In this document: piece by piece, positions 1 through 8,539 of the stretch
Layout: the number at the start of each line of letters is the position of its first letter
Position numbering within the stretch: position 1 is the stretch's first letter
Origin: Hyphomicrobiaceae bacterium
GTDB lineage: Bacteria; Pseudomonadota; Alphaproteobacteria; Rhizobiales; Hyphomicrobiaceae
Direction of reading: 5' to 3'
NCBI GenBank assembly: GCA_023384095.1
Contig: JAHDXT010000003.1
Coordinates: 124,001 to 188,000, forward strand
Length of the DNA stretch: 64,000 nucleotides
Program-made: the position numbers and the translations under genes
The notes under the pieces: model-generated
What the model saw: the letters and a program-made list of their open reading frames with translations, nothing else
Databases searched by the model: none
What the model was told of the DNA's origin: nothing

Positions 1-1016
1 TGGACAAGGCCGGCGCCGGCTCGGGCGGAACCCGCAACATCTCCGGCACCACGCACTATCATGTCGAGCTCGAAGCCGAGCTCGCCGAGCTGCACGGCAA
101 GGAGGCCGCGCTGCTCTTCACGTCAGCCTACATCGCCAACGACGCGACGCTGTCGACGCTGGTCCGCCTGCTGCCCGGCGCCGCGATCTTCTCCGACGAG
201 AAGAACCACGCCTCGATGATCGCGGGGATCAGGCACGGCGGCGGGCCGAAGCGGATCTGGCGCCACAACGACCTCGCCGATCTCGAGGCCCACCTCAGCG
301 CGTTCGACCGCGAGACGCCGAAGATCATCGCCTTCGAGTCCGTGTATTCCATGGACGGCACGATCGCGCCGATCGAGGGCATCTGCGATCTCGCCGAGCG
401 CTACGGGGCGCTCACCTACCTCGACGAGGTGCATGCAGTCGGCATGTACGGCCCGCGCGGCGGCGGCATCGGCGAGCGCGACGGCATGCTGGCCAGGGTC
501 GATATCGTCAACGGCACGCTCGCCAAGGGCTTCGGCGTCATGGGCGGCTACATCGCCGCGAGCCGCGCCTGTTGCGACGCCATCCGCAGCTATGCGCCGG
601 GCTTCATATTCACCACGTCGCTGGCGCCTGCGGTGGTGGCCGGCGCGCTCGCCAGCGTGCGCCACCTGAAGGCCAGCTCCGTCGAACGCGCGCTCCATCA
701 GGAGCGGGCGCGCACGTTGAAGCGGCGCCTGGCCGCGGCCGGGCTGCCGGTGATGGACAACCAGAGCCACATCGTGCCCGTCATGGTCGGCGACCCGGTG
801 CTGTGCAAGGAGCTGACGGACGCGCTGCTCAGCCGCTTCGGCATCTACGTCCAGCCGATCAACTACCCCACGGTGCCGCGCGGCACGGAGCGCCTGCGGC
901 TGACGCCGACGCCGCAGCACGCCGACGGCGACATCGATCATCTCGTCTCCGCGCTGCTCGAGCTGTGGAGCGATTTCGGGTTGTCGGCTGGCGCGGGCCA
1001 GGTCGCGGCCGAGTGA
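1..1016 (+). CDS. hemA: 5-aminolevulinate synthase (5' truncated)
   Basis: This is the C-terminal 337 or so residues of a PLP enzyme of the alpha-oxoamine synthase family; the reading frame enters the window at base 3 and no start is visible. The first residues include [15 protein letters not shown], the ALAS-type substrate loop. [11 protein letters not shown] (PLP-ring Asp) and the PLP lysine in [14 protein letters not shown] follow. ALAS condenses glycine and succinyl-CoA to 5-aminolevulinate, the first step of haem synthesis by the C4 route used in Alphaproteobacteria. BioF and Kbl are close relatives, but the THYH loop and the [11 protein letters not shown]-type C-terminus fit ALAS better. 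The stop is at 1014-1016. glyA, which interconverts serine and glycine, follows 154 bp later, so a glycine link is plausible. Confidence 0.93.
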   Translation, partial: DKAGAGSGGTRNISGTTHYHVELEAELAELHGKEAALLFTSAYIANDATLSTLVRLLPGAAIFSDEKNHASMIAGIRHGGGPKRIWRHNDLADLEAHLSAFDRETPKIIAFESVYSMDGTIAPIEGICDLAERYGALTYLDEVHAVGMYGPRGGGIGERDGMLARVDIVNGTLAKGFGVMGGYIAASRACCDAIRSYAPGFIFTTSLAPAVVAGALASVRHLKASSVERALHQERARTLKRRLAAAGLPVMDNQSHIVPVMVGDPVLCKELTDALLSRFGIYVQPINYPTVPRGTERLRLTPTPQHADGDIDHLVSALLELWSDFGLSAGAGQVAAE

Positions 1017-1170
1017 AAGCTGCCGCCTGACGGGGCAGACCCGCGCCATCCGGTCCCAAGCCCGGCCGTCGCCATTGTTGAGGCGCGACGGGCTGTGATA
1101 TGCCACGCGCGCCGACCAGGTGCTGCAGGCGATTTCAATCCTATCTCCCGATCCGTGAGCGAGGACGAGC

Positions 1171-2481
1171 ATGACCACCGCCAACCCCGCGCAATCGAGT
1201 GTGCCGACGGGATTCTTCACCGAGTCGCTCGCCGAGCGCGATCCCGAGCTGTTCGGGGCAGTGGCGGCCGAGCTTGCACGCCAGCAGGACGAGATCGAGC
1301 TGATCGCCTCGGAGAACATCGTGTCCCGGGCCGTGCTGGAGGCCGCCGGCTCGGTGCTGACGAACAAGTACGCCGAGGGCTATCCCGGCCGGCGCTACTA
1401 CGGCGGCTGCCAGCATGTCGACGTCGCCGAGGAGCTGGCGATCTCGCGGGCAAAGCGGCTGTTCGACTGCGCCTTCGCCAACGTGCAGCCGCACTCCGGC
1501 AGCCAGGCCAACCAGGGCGTGCTGATGGCGCTCGCGAAGCCCGGCGACACCATCCTCGGCCTGTCGCTGGCGGCCGGCGGCCACCTCACGCACGGGTCGC
1601 CCGTCAACATGTCGGGCAAGTGGTTCAATGCCGTCCACTACGGCGTCCGCCGCCAGGATCACCGCATCGACCATGACGAGGTGCGCGCGCTCGCCAGGGA
1701 GCACCGGCCGCGCATCATCATCGCCGGCGGCTCGGCCTACCCGCGCATCATCGATTTCGCTGCGTTTCGCCGCATCGCCGACGAGACCGGGGCCTTCCTG
1801 ATGGTCGACATGGCGCATTTCGCGGGCCTCGTGGCCGGCGGCGTGCATCCGAGCCCGCTTCCCCACGCGCACGTCGTGACCACGACCACGCACAAGACGC
1901 TGCGCGGCCCGCGCGGCGGCATGGTCCTGACCAACGATCCGGAGATCGCGAGGAAGATCAACTCGGCCATCTTTCCGGGTCTGCAGGGCGGCCCGCTGAT
2001 GCACGTCATCGCGGCCAAGGCCGTCGCTTTCGGAGAGGCGCTGCGGCCGGAGTTCAAGGCCTATGCCCGGGCCGTCGCGGACAACGCCGCAGCGCTCGGC
2101 CGGGTCCTCGAGACGGCGGGCTACGATCTGGTGGCGGGCGGCACGGATACGCACCTCATGCTCGTGGACCTGCGGCCGAAGAAGCTCACCGGGAACATCT
2201 CGGAGCAGGCGCTGGGGCGCGCCCACATCACCTGCAACAAGAACGGCGTGCCGTTCGACCCGGAGAAGCCGACCGTTACATCGGGGATCCGGCTTGGCTC
2301 GCCGGCCGGCACGACGCGCGGCTTCGGCGTGGAGGAGTTCAAGGCCGTCGGCCGGATGATCGCCGACGTGCTGGACGGACTGGCGCGGAACGGCGAGGCC
2401 GGCAATGCCGCAGTCGAGGCCCGGGCAAGGGACGAGGCGCTGGCGCTCTGCCGGCGGTTTCCGATTTATGGGGGGTCGTGA
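1171..2481 (+). CDS. glyA: Serine hydroxymethyltransferase
   Basis: The protein has 436 residues, the usual bacterial GlyA length. It converts serine and tetrahydrofolate to glycine and methylene-THF with PLP in the cytoplasm. Visible motifs are [16 protein letters not shown] near the N-terminus, [11 protein letters not shown], the [13 protein letters not shown] block, and the PLP-lysine motif [14 protein letters not shown] (Lys near residue 242). The ATG at 1171 begins a typical acidic N-terminus, although upstream only a weak GAGGACGAG precedes it. The last codons lie inside the TCGTGA inverted repeat at 2476-2545. The GlyA-NrdR-RibD order is common in Alphaproteobacteria. The identification is secure. 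Confidence 0.97.
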   Translation: MTTANPAQSSVPTGFFTESLAERDPELFGAVAAELARQQDEIELIASENIVSRAVLEAAGSVLTNKYAEGYPGRRYYGGCQHVDVAEELAISRAKRLFDCAFANVQPHSGSQANQGVLMALAKPGDTILGLSLAAGGHLTHGSPVNMSGKWFNAVHYGVRRQDHRIDHDEVRALAREHRPRIIIAGGSAYPRIIDFAAFRRIADETGAFLMVDMAHFAGLVAGGVHPSPLPHAHVVTTTTHKTLRGPRGGMVLTNDPEIARKINSAIFPGLQGGPLMHVIAAKAVAFGEALRPEFKAYARAVADNAAALGRVLETAGYDLVAGGTDTHLMLVDLRPKKLTGNISEQALGRAHITCNKNGVPFDPEKPTVTSGIRLGSPAGTTRGFGVEEFKAVGRMIADVLDGLARNGEAGNAAVEARARDEALALCRRFPIYGGS

Positions 2482-2545
2482 GATCGTGAGGTCGCCAAGT
2501 CGTGGGATCACGAATTCACGGTCTCACGATTTCACGATTTCACGA
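2476..2545. repeat. Imperfect inverted repeat of ATCGTGA units between glyA and nrdR
   Basis: The left side (2476-2494) reads TCGTGAGATCGTGAGGTCG. The reverse complement of the right side begins TCGTGAAATCGTGAAATCG, a match of 16 of 19 bases. The right side also holds a direct run of ATTTCACG units. The repeat starts inside the glyA stop codon and ends about 20 bp before nrdR, so it could fold in the mRNA as an attenuator or processing hairpin. No T-tract follows, so a classical terminator is not supported. Confidence 0.6.
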
Positions 2546-2565
2546 GCCTGAATGGAGTGCACGCC

Positions 2566-3060
2566 ATGCGTTGCCCGTTCTGCGGCAGCGGCGATACGCA
2601 GGTCAAGGACAGCCGGCCCACCGAGGAGAGCGCCGCCATTCGCCGGCGGCGCATCTGCCCGGACTGCGGAGGCAGGTTCACGACCTTCGAGCGCGTGCAG
2701 TTGCGCGAGATCACGGTCGTCAAGCGCTCGGGGCGCAAGGTCCCCTTCGACCGCGACAAGCTGCTGCGCTCCGTCGAGATCGCGCTGCGCAAGCGCCCCG
2801 TCGACCGCGAGCGGATAGATCGCATGGTTTCTGGCATCGTCAGGCAGCTCGAGAGCACCGGCGAGCCGGAGGTCGCGTCCTCGATGATCGGCGAGATCGT
2901 TTGCGAAGCGCTGCGCGGGCTCGATCCCGTGGCCTACGTGCGGTTCGCTTCCGTGTACCGGGATTTCCGCGAGGCGTCGGACTTCCAGGAAGTCCTCACC
3001 GAGATCGCGCAGGGCAATGGCGCCGGCCAGAAACCGTATGGCCAGAACACCGTCGAGTAG
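2566..3060 (+). CDS. nrdR: Transcriptional repressor NrdR
   Basis: NrdR represses ribonucleotide reductase genes in response to ATP/dATP. The N-terminus is a zinc ribbon (CPFC at residues 3-6, CPDC near 31-34), followed by an ATP-cone domain ([18 protein letters not shown] onward to about residue 140). The ATG at 2566 gives the canonical MRCPFCG start and has GGAG eight bases upstream; an in-frame GTG at 2557 would add only three residues. The product is about 164 residues, slightly longer than the usual 150-160. The 3' end overlaps the start of ribD. nrdR next to ribD is conserved in many bacteria. Confidence 0.97.
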   Translation: MRCPFCGSGDTQVKDSRPTEESAAIRRRRICPDCGGRFTTFERVQLREITVVKRSGRKVPFDRDKLLRSVEIALRKRPVDRERIDRMVSGIVRQLESTGEPEVASSMIGEIVCEALRGLDPVAYVRFASVYRDFREASDFQEVLTEIAQGNGAGQKPYGQNTVE

Positions 3061-4192
3061 GCCGGAGTCCCCGCTCGGCGGGCGGGACGATGCCCGGTTC
3101 ATGGACATTGCCCTGTCGCTGGCCCGCCGTGGCCTCGGGACGACGGCACCCAACCCGGCCGTGGGCGCGGTGATCGTGGACGAAGCCACGGGCGAGGTCA
3201 TCGCGCGCGGCTGGACGCAGCCCGGTGGCCGGCCCCACGCCGAGACGGAAGCGCTGCGGCGCGCCGGCCCGCGGGCGCACGGGGCCACCATTTACGTCAC
3301 GCTGGAGCCATGCTCGCACCACGGCGGCACCCCGCCCTGCGCCGAGGCGCTCGTCGCGGCGGGGCTGGCCCGCGTCGTCGTCGCCATCGAGGACCCCGAT
3401 CCGAGGGTCTCCGGCCGCGGCCTCGATAGGCTTCGGGCCGCCGGGGTCGCCGTCGCCCGGGGAGTGCTGAGCGAGGAAGCGGACTGGATCACCCGCGGGC
3501 ACATTCTCCGGGTCAGCGAGCGGCGGCCGTTCATCCAGCTCAAGCTGGCGCTCGGCCCCGACGGCAGCGTGCCGCGGGGCGCCGGCGGCAAACCGTTGTG
3601 GGTCACCGGGCCCGAGGCCCGTGCGCACGGCCACCTGCTGCGCGCGATGACGGACGCCATCCTCGTCGGCCGGCGCACGGTGGAGGACGACGACCCGGAG
3701 CTCACCTGCCGGCTGCCGGGCCTCGCTGCCCGCTCGCCCTCGCGCGTGGTGCTGGCGCGCAACCTCGACCTGAGCCTCGATTGCAGGCTCGTGCGGACCG
3801 CGCGCGATCACCCGGTGGTGGTGTTCTGCGGCCCCGCCGCGCCTGCCGGGCGGCGAACGGCGCTGGAGGGCCATGGCTGCGAGGTCGTGGCGGTGCGCGA
3901 GATTGACGACGCCCTGTGGCTTCCCGCCGTCGCCGAGGAGCTGGCGGCCCGCAATGTCACCCGATTGCTCGTCGAGGGCGGGGCGGCGGTATGGCACTCG
4001 TTCGCGCGGGCGGGGTTCGTCGACGAGGTGGTCCTGTTCCATGCCCGAGACCAAGGCGAAGGCGATCGAAATAGGCTTCTCTCGCGCCTGCGCGACACAT
4101 TGCTGCCGGGCATCGGCCTGTCGCTGACGGCTGAGCGCGCGGTCGGCGGTGATGATATGCTGGTCTTCCGACGCCGCACCCGAACCCGATGA
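3038..4192 (+). CDS. ribD: Bifunctional riboflavin deaminase/reductase RibD
   Basis: RibD deaminates the pyrimidine intermediate and then reduces its ribosyl side chain in riboflavin synthesis. The N-terminal deaminase domain carries the zinc motifs PHAETEAL and [14 protein letters not shown] (one His and two Cys ligands). A RibD_C reductase domain follows from about residue 150 with [12 protein letters not shown] and [13 protein letters not shown]. Two in-frame ATGs are possible, at 3017 and 3038, both inside nrdR; neither has a strong ribosome-binding site. I chose 3038 because the homologous core starts only about 20 residues later. The overlap with nrdR suggests translational coupling. 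The C-terminal reductase portion is of normal length. Confidence 0.94.
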   Translation: MARTPSSRPESPLGGRDDARFMDIALSLARRGLGTTAPNPAVGAVIVDEATGEVIARGWTQPGGRPHAETEALRRAGPRAHGATIYVTLEPCSHHGGTPPCAEALVAAGLARVVVAIEDPDPRVSGRGLDRLRAAGVAVARGVLSEEADWITRGHILRVSERRPFIQLKLALGPDGSVPRGAGGKPLWVTGPEARAHGHLLRAMTDAILVGRRTVEDDDPELTCRLPGLAARSPSRVVLARNLDLSLDCRLVRTARDHPVVVFCGPAAPAGRRTALEGHGCEVVAVREIDDALWLPAVAEELAARNVTRLLVEGGAAVWHSFARAGFVDEVVLFHARDQGEGDRNRLLSRLRDTLLPGIGLSLTAERAVGGDDMLVFRRRTRTR

Positions 4193-4243
4193 GTGCGGCG
4201 GCACGGCCGTCGGAGACCCGAACAGGCAGAGCACAAAGGCATC

Positions 4244-4837
4244 ATGTTCACTGGCATCATCACGGATATCGGCGAGGTCGCGAAGCGCGACGGCGGGCGG
4301 TTCTCGATCCGCTCGTCCTATCCGGCGGGCTCGATCGGCATCGGCGCCTCGATCGCCTGCGACGGCTGCTGCCTGACGGTCACCGCCGTCGAGCCGCTGG
4401 ACGGCGGCAGCCTGTTCAACGTCGATGTCTCGAACGAGACCCGCTCCAAGACGACGCTCGACAGTTGGCAGCGCGGCACGCGCATCAACCTCGAGCGTTC
4501 GCTCGCCGCGGGGGACGAGCTCGGCGGGCATATCGTCACCGGTCATGTCGATGGCGTCGCCCGCATCGTCGACGTTCACCCCGACGGCGACAGCCGCCGG
4601 CTCACATTCGAGGCCCCCGAGCACCTGGCTCTCTACATCGCTCCGAAGGGGTCCATAGCCCTGGGCGGCACGTCGCTGACCGTCAACGAGGTGGCCGGCA
4701 ACCGGTTCGGCGTGAATGTCATCCCGCATACCTTGACGGTGACGACCTGGGGAGCCAAAACGGCGGGCCAACTCGTCAATCTCGAAGTCGATCTGTTCGC
4801 GCGCTACGTGGCGCGCCTGCTGGAGTTTCGCCGGTGA
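4244..4837 (+). CDS. ribE: Riboflavin synthase, alpha subunit
   Basis: The 197-residue protein starts with the near-invariant MFTGIITDIGEV. It consists of two lumazine-binding beta-barrel repeats: GCCLTVTAVE with NETRSKTTL in the first, and GGHIVTGHVDG, GTSLTVNEV and IPHTLTVTTW in the second. It dismutates two lumazines to riboflavin plus the pyrimidine. The ATG at 4244 matches the family start; the open frame extends upstream to 4193 without homology. The stop TGA overlaps the GTG start of ribBA by four bases (GTGA), so translation is coupled. Confidence 0.97.
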   Translation: MFTGIITDIGEVAKRDGGRFSIRSSYPAGSIGIGASIACDGCCLTVTAVEPLDGGSLFNVDVSNETRSKTTLDSWQRGTRINLERSLAAGDELGGHIVTGHVDGVARIVDVHPDGDSRRLTFEAPEHLALYIAPKGSIALGGTSLTVNEVAGNRFGVNVIPHTLTVTTWGAKTAGQLVNLEVDLFARYVARLLEFRR

Positions 4838-5994
4838 CCAAAACGCTCGGGACAGTCGAGTATTCGGAGGGGCAGGGCGTCCTCTCCGCCACACCGGAGC
4901 TCCTGGAGGACCTGCGCAACGGCCGCATGGTGATCCTGGTCGATGCCGAGGATCGCGAGAACGAGGGCGATCTCGTGATCCCGGCCCAGATGGCGACGCC
5001 GGATGCCATCAACTTCATGGCCAAGCACGGGCGCGGCCTCGTCTGCCTGGCGCTGACCCAGTCCCGCGCTGAGACGCTGCGGCTCGAGTCGATGGTGCGC
5101 GCCAACGGCTCGCGGACCGGGACGGCCTTCACCGTATCCATCGAGGCGCGCGAAGGCATCACGACCGGCATCTCGGCCCACGACCGGGCACGGACCATCG
5201 CGACGGCGATCGACCCGACCCGCGGCCACGACGACATCGTGTCGCCCGGGCACGTGTTCCCTCTCGTCGCGCGTGAAGGCGGCGTTCTCGTCCGCGGCGG
5301 CCACACCGAGGCCTCCGTCGATCTGGCGCGGCTGGCCGGGCTCTACCCGGCGGCCGTGATCTGCGAGATCATGAACGACGACGGCACCATGGCCCGGATG
5401 CCGGACCTCGTGCCGTTCGCGCAGCGTCACGGCCTCAAGATCGGAACCATCGAGGACCTGATCGCATTTCGGCTCCGCAACGACCGCGTCGTGAGGTCCG
5501 TTGCCCGCCGCCAGGTGGAGAGCGTGTTCGGCGGCGCTTTCGAGCTCCACGTCTACGAGACCACGGTGGAGCCGGTCGAGCACCTGGCGCTGGTCAAGGG
5601 CGACCTGTCGAAGCCGGGTCCGGTGCTGGTGCGCGTGCACGCCGTCAATCTGCTGGCGGACATGCTGGGAATAGGGTCGAGCACCGACATGGCCGGCAAT
5701 TCGCTCATCGCGCAATCCATGCGGGCCATCGAGCAGGAAGGCCGCGGCGTGGTGGTGCTCATTCGCGATCTCAGGCCCAAGTCGGTGTCGACCTGGATGG
5801 GGAGGAGGTCGGGCCTGGCGCCGCGCAAGGCCGAGGGGCAGGAGCGCAGGCTGGTCGAACTCGGCGTCGGCTCGCAGATCCTGCGCGATCTGGGCGTCCG
5901 CGACATGGTGCTGCTGACGAGCTCGCCGCCTTCCGTCTATGTCGGCCTGGAAGGCTACGGGTTGAGGATCGTCGAGCAGCGCAGGATCGGCTGA
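4834..5994 (+). CDS. ribB: 3,4-dihydroxy-2-butanone 4-phosphate synthase with degenerate GTP cyclohydrolase II domain
   Basis: The start is a GTG overlapping the ribE stop (386 residues). Residues about 20-225 form a complete RibB domain: VILVDAEDRENEGDLV (acidic metal site), GTAFTVSIEAREGITTGIS, and PGHVFPLVAREGGVLVRGGHTEA. The C-terminal part (about 230-386) is a RibA fold, but the zinc-binding stretch that in active RibA contains three cysteines reads HAVNLLADMLGIGSSTDMAG here, without a single Cys. GTP cyclohydrolase II activity is therefore unlikely, and the arrangement matches degenerate RibBA fusions known from Alphaproteobacteria. An authentic ribA should exist elsewhere in the genome. 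Confidence 0.95.
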   Translation: MTKTLGTVEYSEGQGVLSATPELLEDLRNGRMVILVDAEDRENEGDLVIPAQMATPDAINFMAKHGRGLVCLALTQSRAETLRLESMVRANGSRTGTAFTVSIEAREGITTGISAHDRARTIATAIDPTRGHDDIVSPGHVFPLVAREGGVLVRGGHTEASVDLARLAGLYPAAVICEIMNDDGTMARMPDLVPFAQRHGLKIGTIEDLIAFRLRNDRVVRSVARRQVESVFGGAFELHVYETTVEPVEHLALVKGDLSKPGPVLVRVHAVNLLADMLGIGSSTDMAGNSLIAQSMRAIEQEGRGVVVLIRDLRPKSVSTWMGRRSGLAPRKAEGQERRLVELGVGSQILRDLGVRDMVLLTSSPPSVYVGLEGYGLRIVEQRRIG

Positions 5995-6000
5995 GGCGAC

Positions 6001-6522
6001 ATGGCCGGACGGGGATCACGAGCGACGATCGGACTGCCCGCCGCCGGGGAGGGGCGGGCCCGCTGCCGTATCCTGATCATCGAGGGGCGCTACTACGACG
6101 CCATTTGCGACGCTCTCCTGGAGGGAGCGGTCGCGGAGCTCGAGGCGGCCGGCGCGGCCTGCGAGCGGATCACCGTGCCGGGCGCGCTGGAGATCCCGCA
6201 GGTGCTGCGGCAGGCAGTCGACGCCGGCCTGATCCCGGCCACGGCCCCGGGCGCGCGGTTCAGCGGCGCGGTGGCGCTGGGCTGCGTCATCCGCGGCGAG
6301 ACATCCCACTACGATATCGTCTGCAACAACGCGAACCACTGGCTGATGGAGGTGGCCATCCGTCACAACGTGCCTCTCGGCAACGGCATTCTCACCGTCG
6401 ACACGGAGGCGCAGGCGTTGCAGCGGGCCGAGGGGGGCCGCGAGGGCAAAGGCGGCGATGCCGCGCGGGCTTGCCTGAGGCTGGTGGAGATCGCCCGGCA
6501 GTTCCAAGGCCAGGGCGCATGA
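6001..6522 (+). CDS. ribH: 6,7-dimethyl-8-ribityllumazine synthase
   Basis: The 173-residue protein condenses the RibD product with the RibB product to lumazine. Visible family motifs are ILIIEGRYYDAICDALLEGA, the substrate loop VPGALEIPQVL, and GCVIRGETSHYDIVCN with the catalytic His in TSHYD, then LGNGILTVDTEAQAL. The first 20 residues are variable, and the ATG at 6001 lies only six bases after the ribBA stop. It belongs to the rib operon and shares an ATGA overlap with nusB. Confidence 0.97.
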   Translation: MAGRGSRATIGLPAAGEGRARCRILIIEGRYYDAICDALLEGAVAELEAAGAACERITVPGALEIPQVLRQAVDAGLIPATAPGARFSGAVALGCVIRGETSHYDIVCNNANHWLMEVAIRHNVPLGNGILTVDTEAQALQRAEGGREGKGGDAARACLRLVEIARQFQGQGA

Positions 6523-7016
6523 CATCCGAATCGAGAACACTCGGGCAGAACGCGCGCAGCGCGGCCCGCGTCGCCGCCGTCCAGGGCCTCTACCAGATGG
6601 ACCTGGCGCAGACGGACCTCAATGCGGTGATCGACGAGTTCCAGACCCTGCGCTTCCTGCAGGCGGAGCCGGGCGACGCCATCGCGGGAGCCGATCCGAC
6701 CTTCTTCGCCGAGCTGCTGCGCGGCGTCCTGCGCCGGCAGCGGGATATCGACCCGATGGTCGACCAGCAGCTTGCCACGGGCTGGCGGCTCGGACGCGTC
6801 GATTCCATCCTGCGCGCCATCCTGAGATCCGGCGTCTTCGAGCTGCTGGAACGGCCGGACGTGCCTGCCCGCGTCGTCATCAACGAGTACATCGACATTG
6901 CGCACGCCTTCTTCTCCGAGGACGAGCCGAAGGTCGTCAACGGAATTCTCGACAAGATCGCCCGGCGCCTGCGGCCCGCGGAGTTCGCCGACAAGCCGGG
7001 CGGAGGGGTTCGCTGA
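6519..7016 (+). CDS. nusB: Transcription antitermination factor NusB
   Basis: The ATG at 6519 overlaps the ribH stop (ATGA). The 165-residue product has the NusB signatures RSAARVAAVQGLYQMDL near the N-terminus and LRSGVFELLERPDVPARVVINEY, then AHAFFSEDEPKVVNGILDKIAR toward the end. NusB binds boxA RNA with S10 during rRNA antitermination. A ribH-nusB-thiL order is widespread. A repeat-rich spacer of 302 bp separates it from thiL. Confidence 0.97.
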   Translation: MTSESRTLGQNARSAARVAAVQGLYQMDLAQTDLNAVIDEFQTLRFLQAEPGDAIAGADPTFFAELLRGVLRRQRDIDPMVDQQLATGWRLGRVDSILRAILRSGVFELLERPDVPARVVINEYIDIAHAFFSEDEPKVVNGILDKIARRLRPAEFADKPGGGVR

Positions 7017-7060
7017 TGGCCTTCCGATGATATCGCAACGAATCCTTCGCCCCATATCCT

Positions 7061-7124
7061 CCTCTCCCCGCGTGCGGGGAGAGGGCCGGGGTGAGGGGCA
7101 GCCGCGAGCACAGCGCAAATTTCT
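7061..7124 (-). repeat. Dispersed palindromic repeat, copy A
   Basis: Read on the minus strand, this stretch runs from agaaatttgcgc through gctcgcggctgcccctcacc to a palindromic GC-rich end (CTCTCCCCGC/GCGGGGAGAG). It matches, with a handful of mismatches, the copy at 47342-47406 and the 3' part of the double copy at 34393-34526. The elements are short, intergenic and palindromic, like repetitive extragenic elements of Hyphomicrobiales. Confidence 0.7.
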
Positions 7125-7140
7125 GCCCACCCTCCTCCTA

Positions 7141-7252
7141 GGGTCGGACCCGCAGGGTCTGACCCTTGCGCCTTCCTCGGGGTCAGACCCTGCGGGTCTG
7201 ACCCCTGAAACCCTGACCCCTAACCTTCCCCATTGCGAGGGGGAGAGGGGAC
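7141..7252. repeat. GGGTCNGACCC palindrome cluster plus partial repeat copy
   Basis: Two hairpins follow each other: arms GGGTCGGACCC/GGGTCTGACCC (7141-7165, 3-nt loop) and GGGGTCAGACCC/GGGTCTGACCCC (7179-7205, 3-nt loop). At 7211-7252 there is a degenerate copy of the dispersed palindromic repeat (cctaaccttcccc ... gggggagaggg). The same 11-mer GGGTCAGACCC recurs at 38582. These hairpins lie 115 bp or more upstream of thiL and could limit readthrough from nusB. Confidence 0.65.
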
Positions 7253-7318
7253 TCGGACGTTTCCATCTGAACCGGAAAAACCTCAGAGACCTGGCGCTCG
7301 CGACCAGGCCAGGAGCTC

Positions 7319-8320
7319 ATGTCTGAGCAGGACAGCATCGCGGGCGAGGACAGCCTGATCCAGAGCTACTTTGCGCCGCTGGCCGCCGGGTTCGCGGGCG
7401 CCTTCGGGTTGGGCGACGACTGCGCGGCCCTCTCGCCCGAGCCCGGGCACGATATCGTCCTGACGACCGACGCCATCGCCGAGGGCGTCCATTTCCGCGC
7501 CCGGGATCTGCCGGAGGACATCGCCTGGAAGGCGGTGGCCGTGAACGTCTCCGACCTGGCGGCCAAGGCGGCCCGTCCCATCGGCTATCTCCTCTCCCTC
7601 GCCTTCCCCCAGACCCCGGACCGGAAATGGCTGGAGCGCTTCACCGACGGGCTGCGGGCGGCGCAGGAGCGCTTCGGCATCGTGCTCATGGGCGGCGACA
7701 CGGACCGGCGGCCCAATGCGCCGCTCTCGGTCACCGTGATGGCGATCGGCAGCGTACCGAGCGGCCGCATGGTGCTGCGCGGGACTGCGCGGCCCGACGA
7801 TCTTCTCTACATCACCGGAACCCTGGGCGACTCCGCGCTCGGGCTGCATCTGCTCTCTGACGCCGGTCTGGCGATCGCCTCACTGGACCGCGCGTTCCTC
7901 CAGCAGCGGTATCTCCGCCCCGAGCCGCGGATCGGCATGCGTGACGCGCTGCTGGCCCGCGCGCGGGCCGCCATGGACATCTCCGACGGGCTCGTGAAGG
8001 ATCTCGGCCGATTGTGCCGGGCCTCGGCCGTCGCCGCCGAGGTCCATGCAGGCTCGGTGCCAGTCTCTCAGCCGGCGCAACGCCTGATCGAGAGCGAGCC
8101 CGAGCTGCGCCACCTGCCGCTGACGGGCGGCGACGATTACGAGATCCTGGCGTGCATTGCGCCGGAGCACGCGGCGGCCTTCGAGAGCGCAGCGCGATCG
8201 GCCGGCATTCCCGTCACCCGGATCGGGTCGCTGCGGGAGGGGAGCGGAGTGCGCGTGCTCGGCCTCGACGGCCAGCCCCTCGAGATCGCCCGACCGGGCT
8301 ATGACCATTTCCAGCGCTGA
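7319..8320 (+). CDS. thiL: Thiamine-monophosphate kinase
   Basis: ThiL phosphorylates thiamine monophosphate to thiamine pyrophosphate. The 333-residue protein has the AIR-synthase-like fold: GLGDDCAALSP and TTDAIAEGVHF (Mg/ATP site) in the N-terminal domain, GGDTDRRPNAPLSVTVMAIG in the middle, then AMDISDGLVKDLGRLC and TGGDDYEILACI in the C-terminal domain. The start ATG at 7319 is preceded by AGGAGCTC. It follows nusB after the repeat spacer. No TPP riboswitch is visible in front of it. Confidence 0.96.
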   Translation: MSEQDSIAGEDSLIQSYFAPLAAGFAGAFGLGDDCAALSPEPGHDIVLTTDAIAEGVHFRARDLPEDIAWKAVAVNVSDLAAKAARPIGYLLSLAFPQTPDRKWLERFTDGLRAAQERFGIVLMGGDTDRRPNAPLSVTVMAIGSVPSGRMVLRGTARPDDLLYITGTLGDSALGLHLLSDAGLAIASLDRAFLQQRYLRPEPRIGMRDALLARARAAMDISDGLVKDLGRLCRASAVAAEVHAGSVPVSQPAQRLIESEPELRHLPLTGGDDYEILACIAPEHAAAFESAARSAGIPVTRIGSLREGSGVRVLGLDGQPLEIARPGYDHFQR

Positions 8321-8539
8321 GCTTCTGCCGAGGCCACGCCCGACCCGGCGGCACCGCGCCACACCGGACGGCGGCCAGCAACGCGGACTCGCCTTGTGAT
8401 CATGTTGCAACGACAGAGCACTTTTGGCATGGTCCGCCCGCGCGAATCCCGCACCACGTCTTGAGGGGGGCCACGCTCGGCGACGTTTCGCTTCGCCAGT
8501 GTTGCTGCGACCAGACTACGGCACGAAGGAAGAAATCCT

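Noticed and set aside
2485-3037. FMN riboswitch upstream of ribD
   Set aside because: ribD begins inside nrdR, and no RFN-type conserved segments are visible before it or before ribE.
2996-4894. 632-residue minus-strand frame across ribD and ribE
   Set aside because: GC-rich genes leave long open antisense frames; it has no family features and the plus strand is certain.
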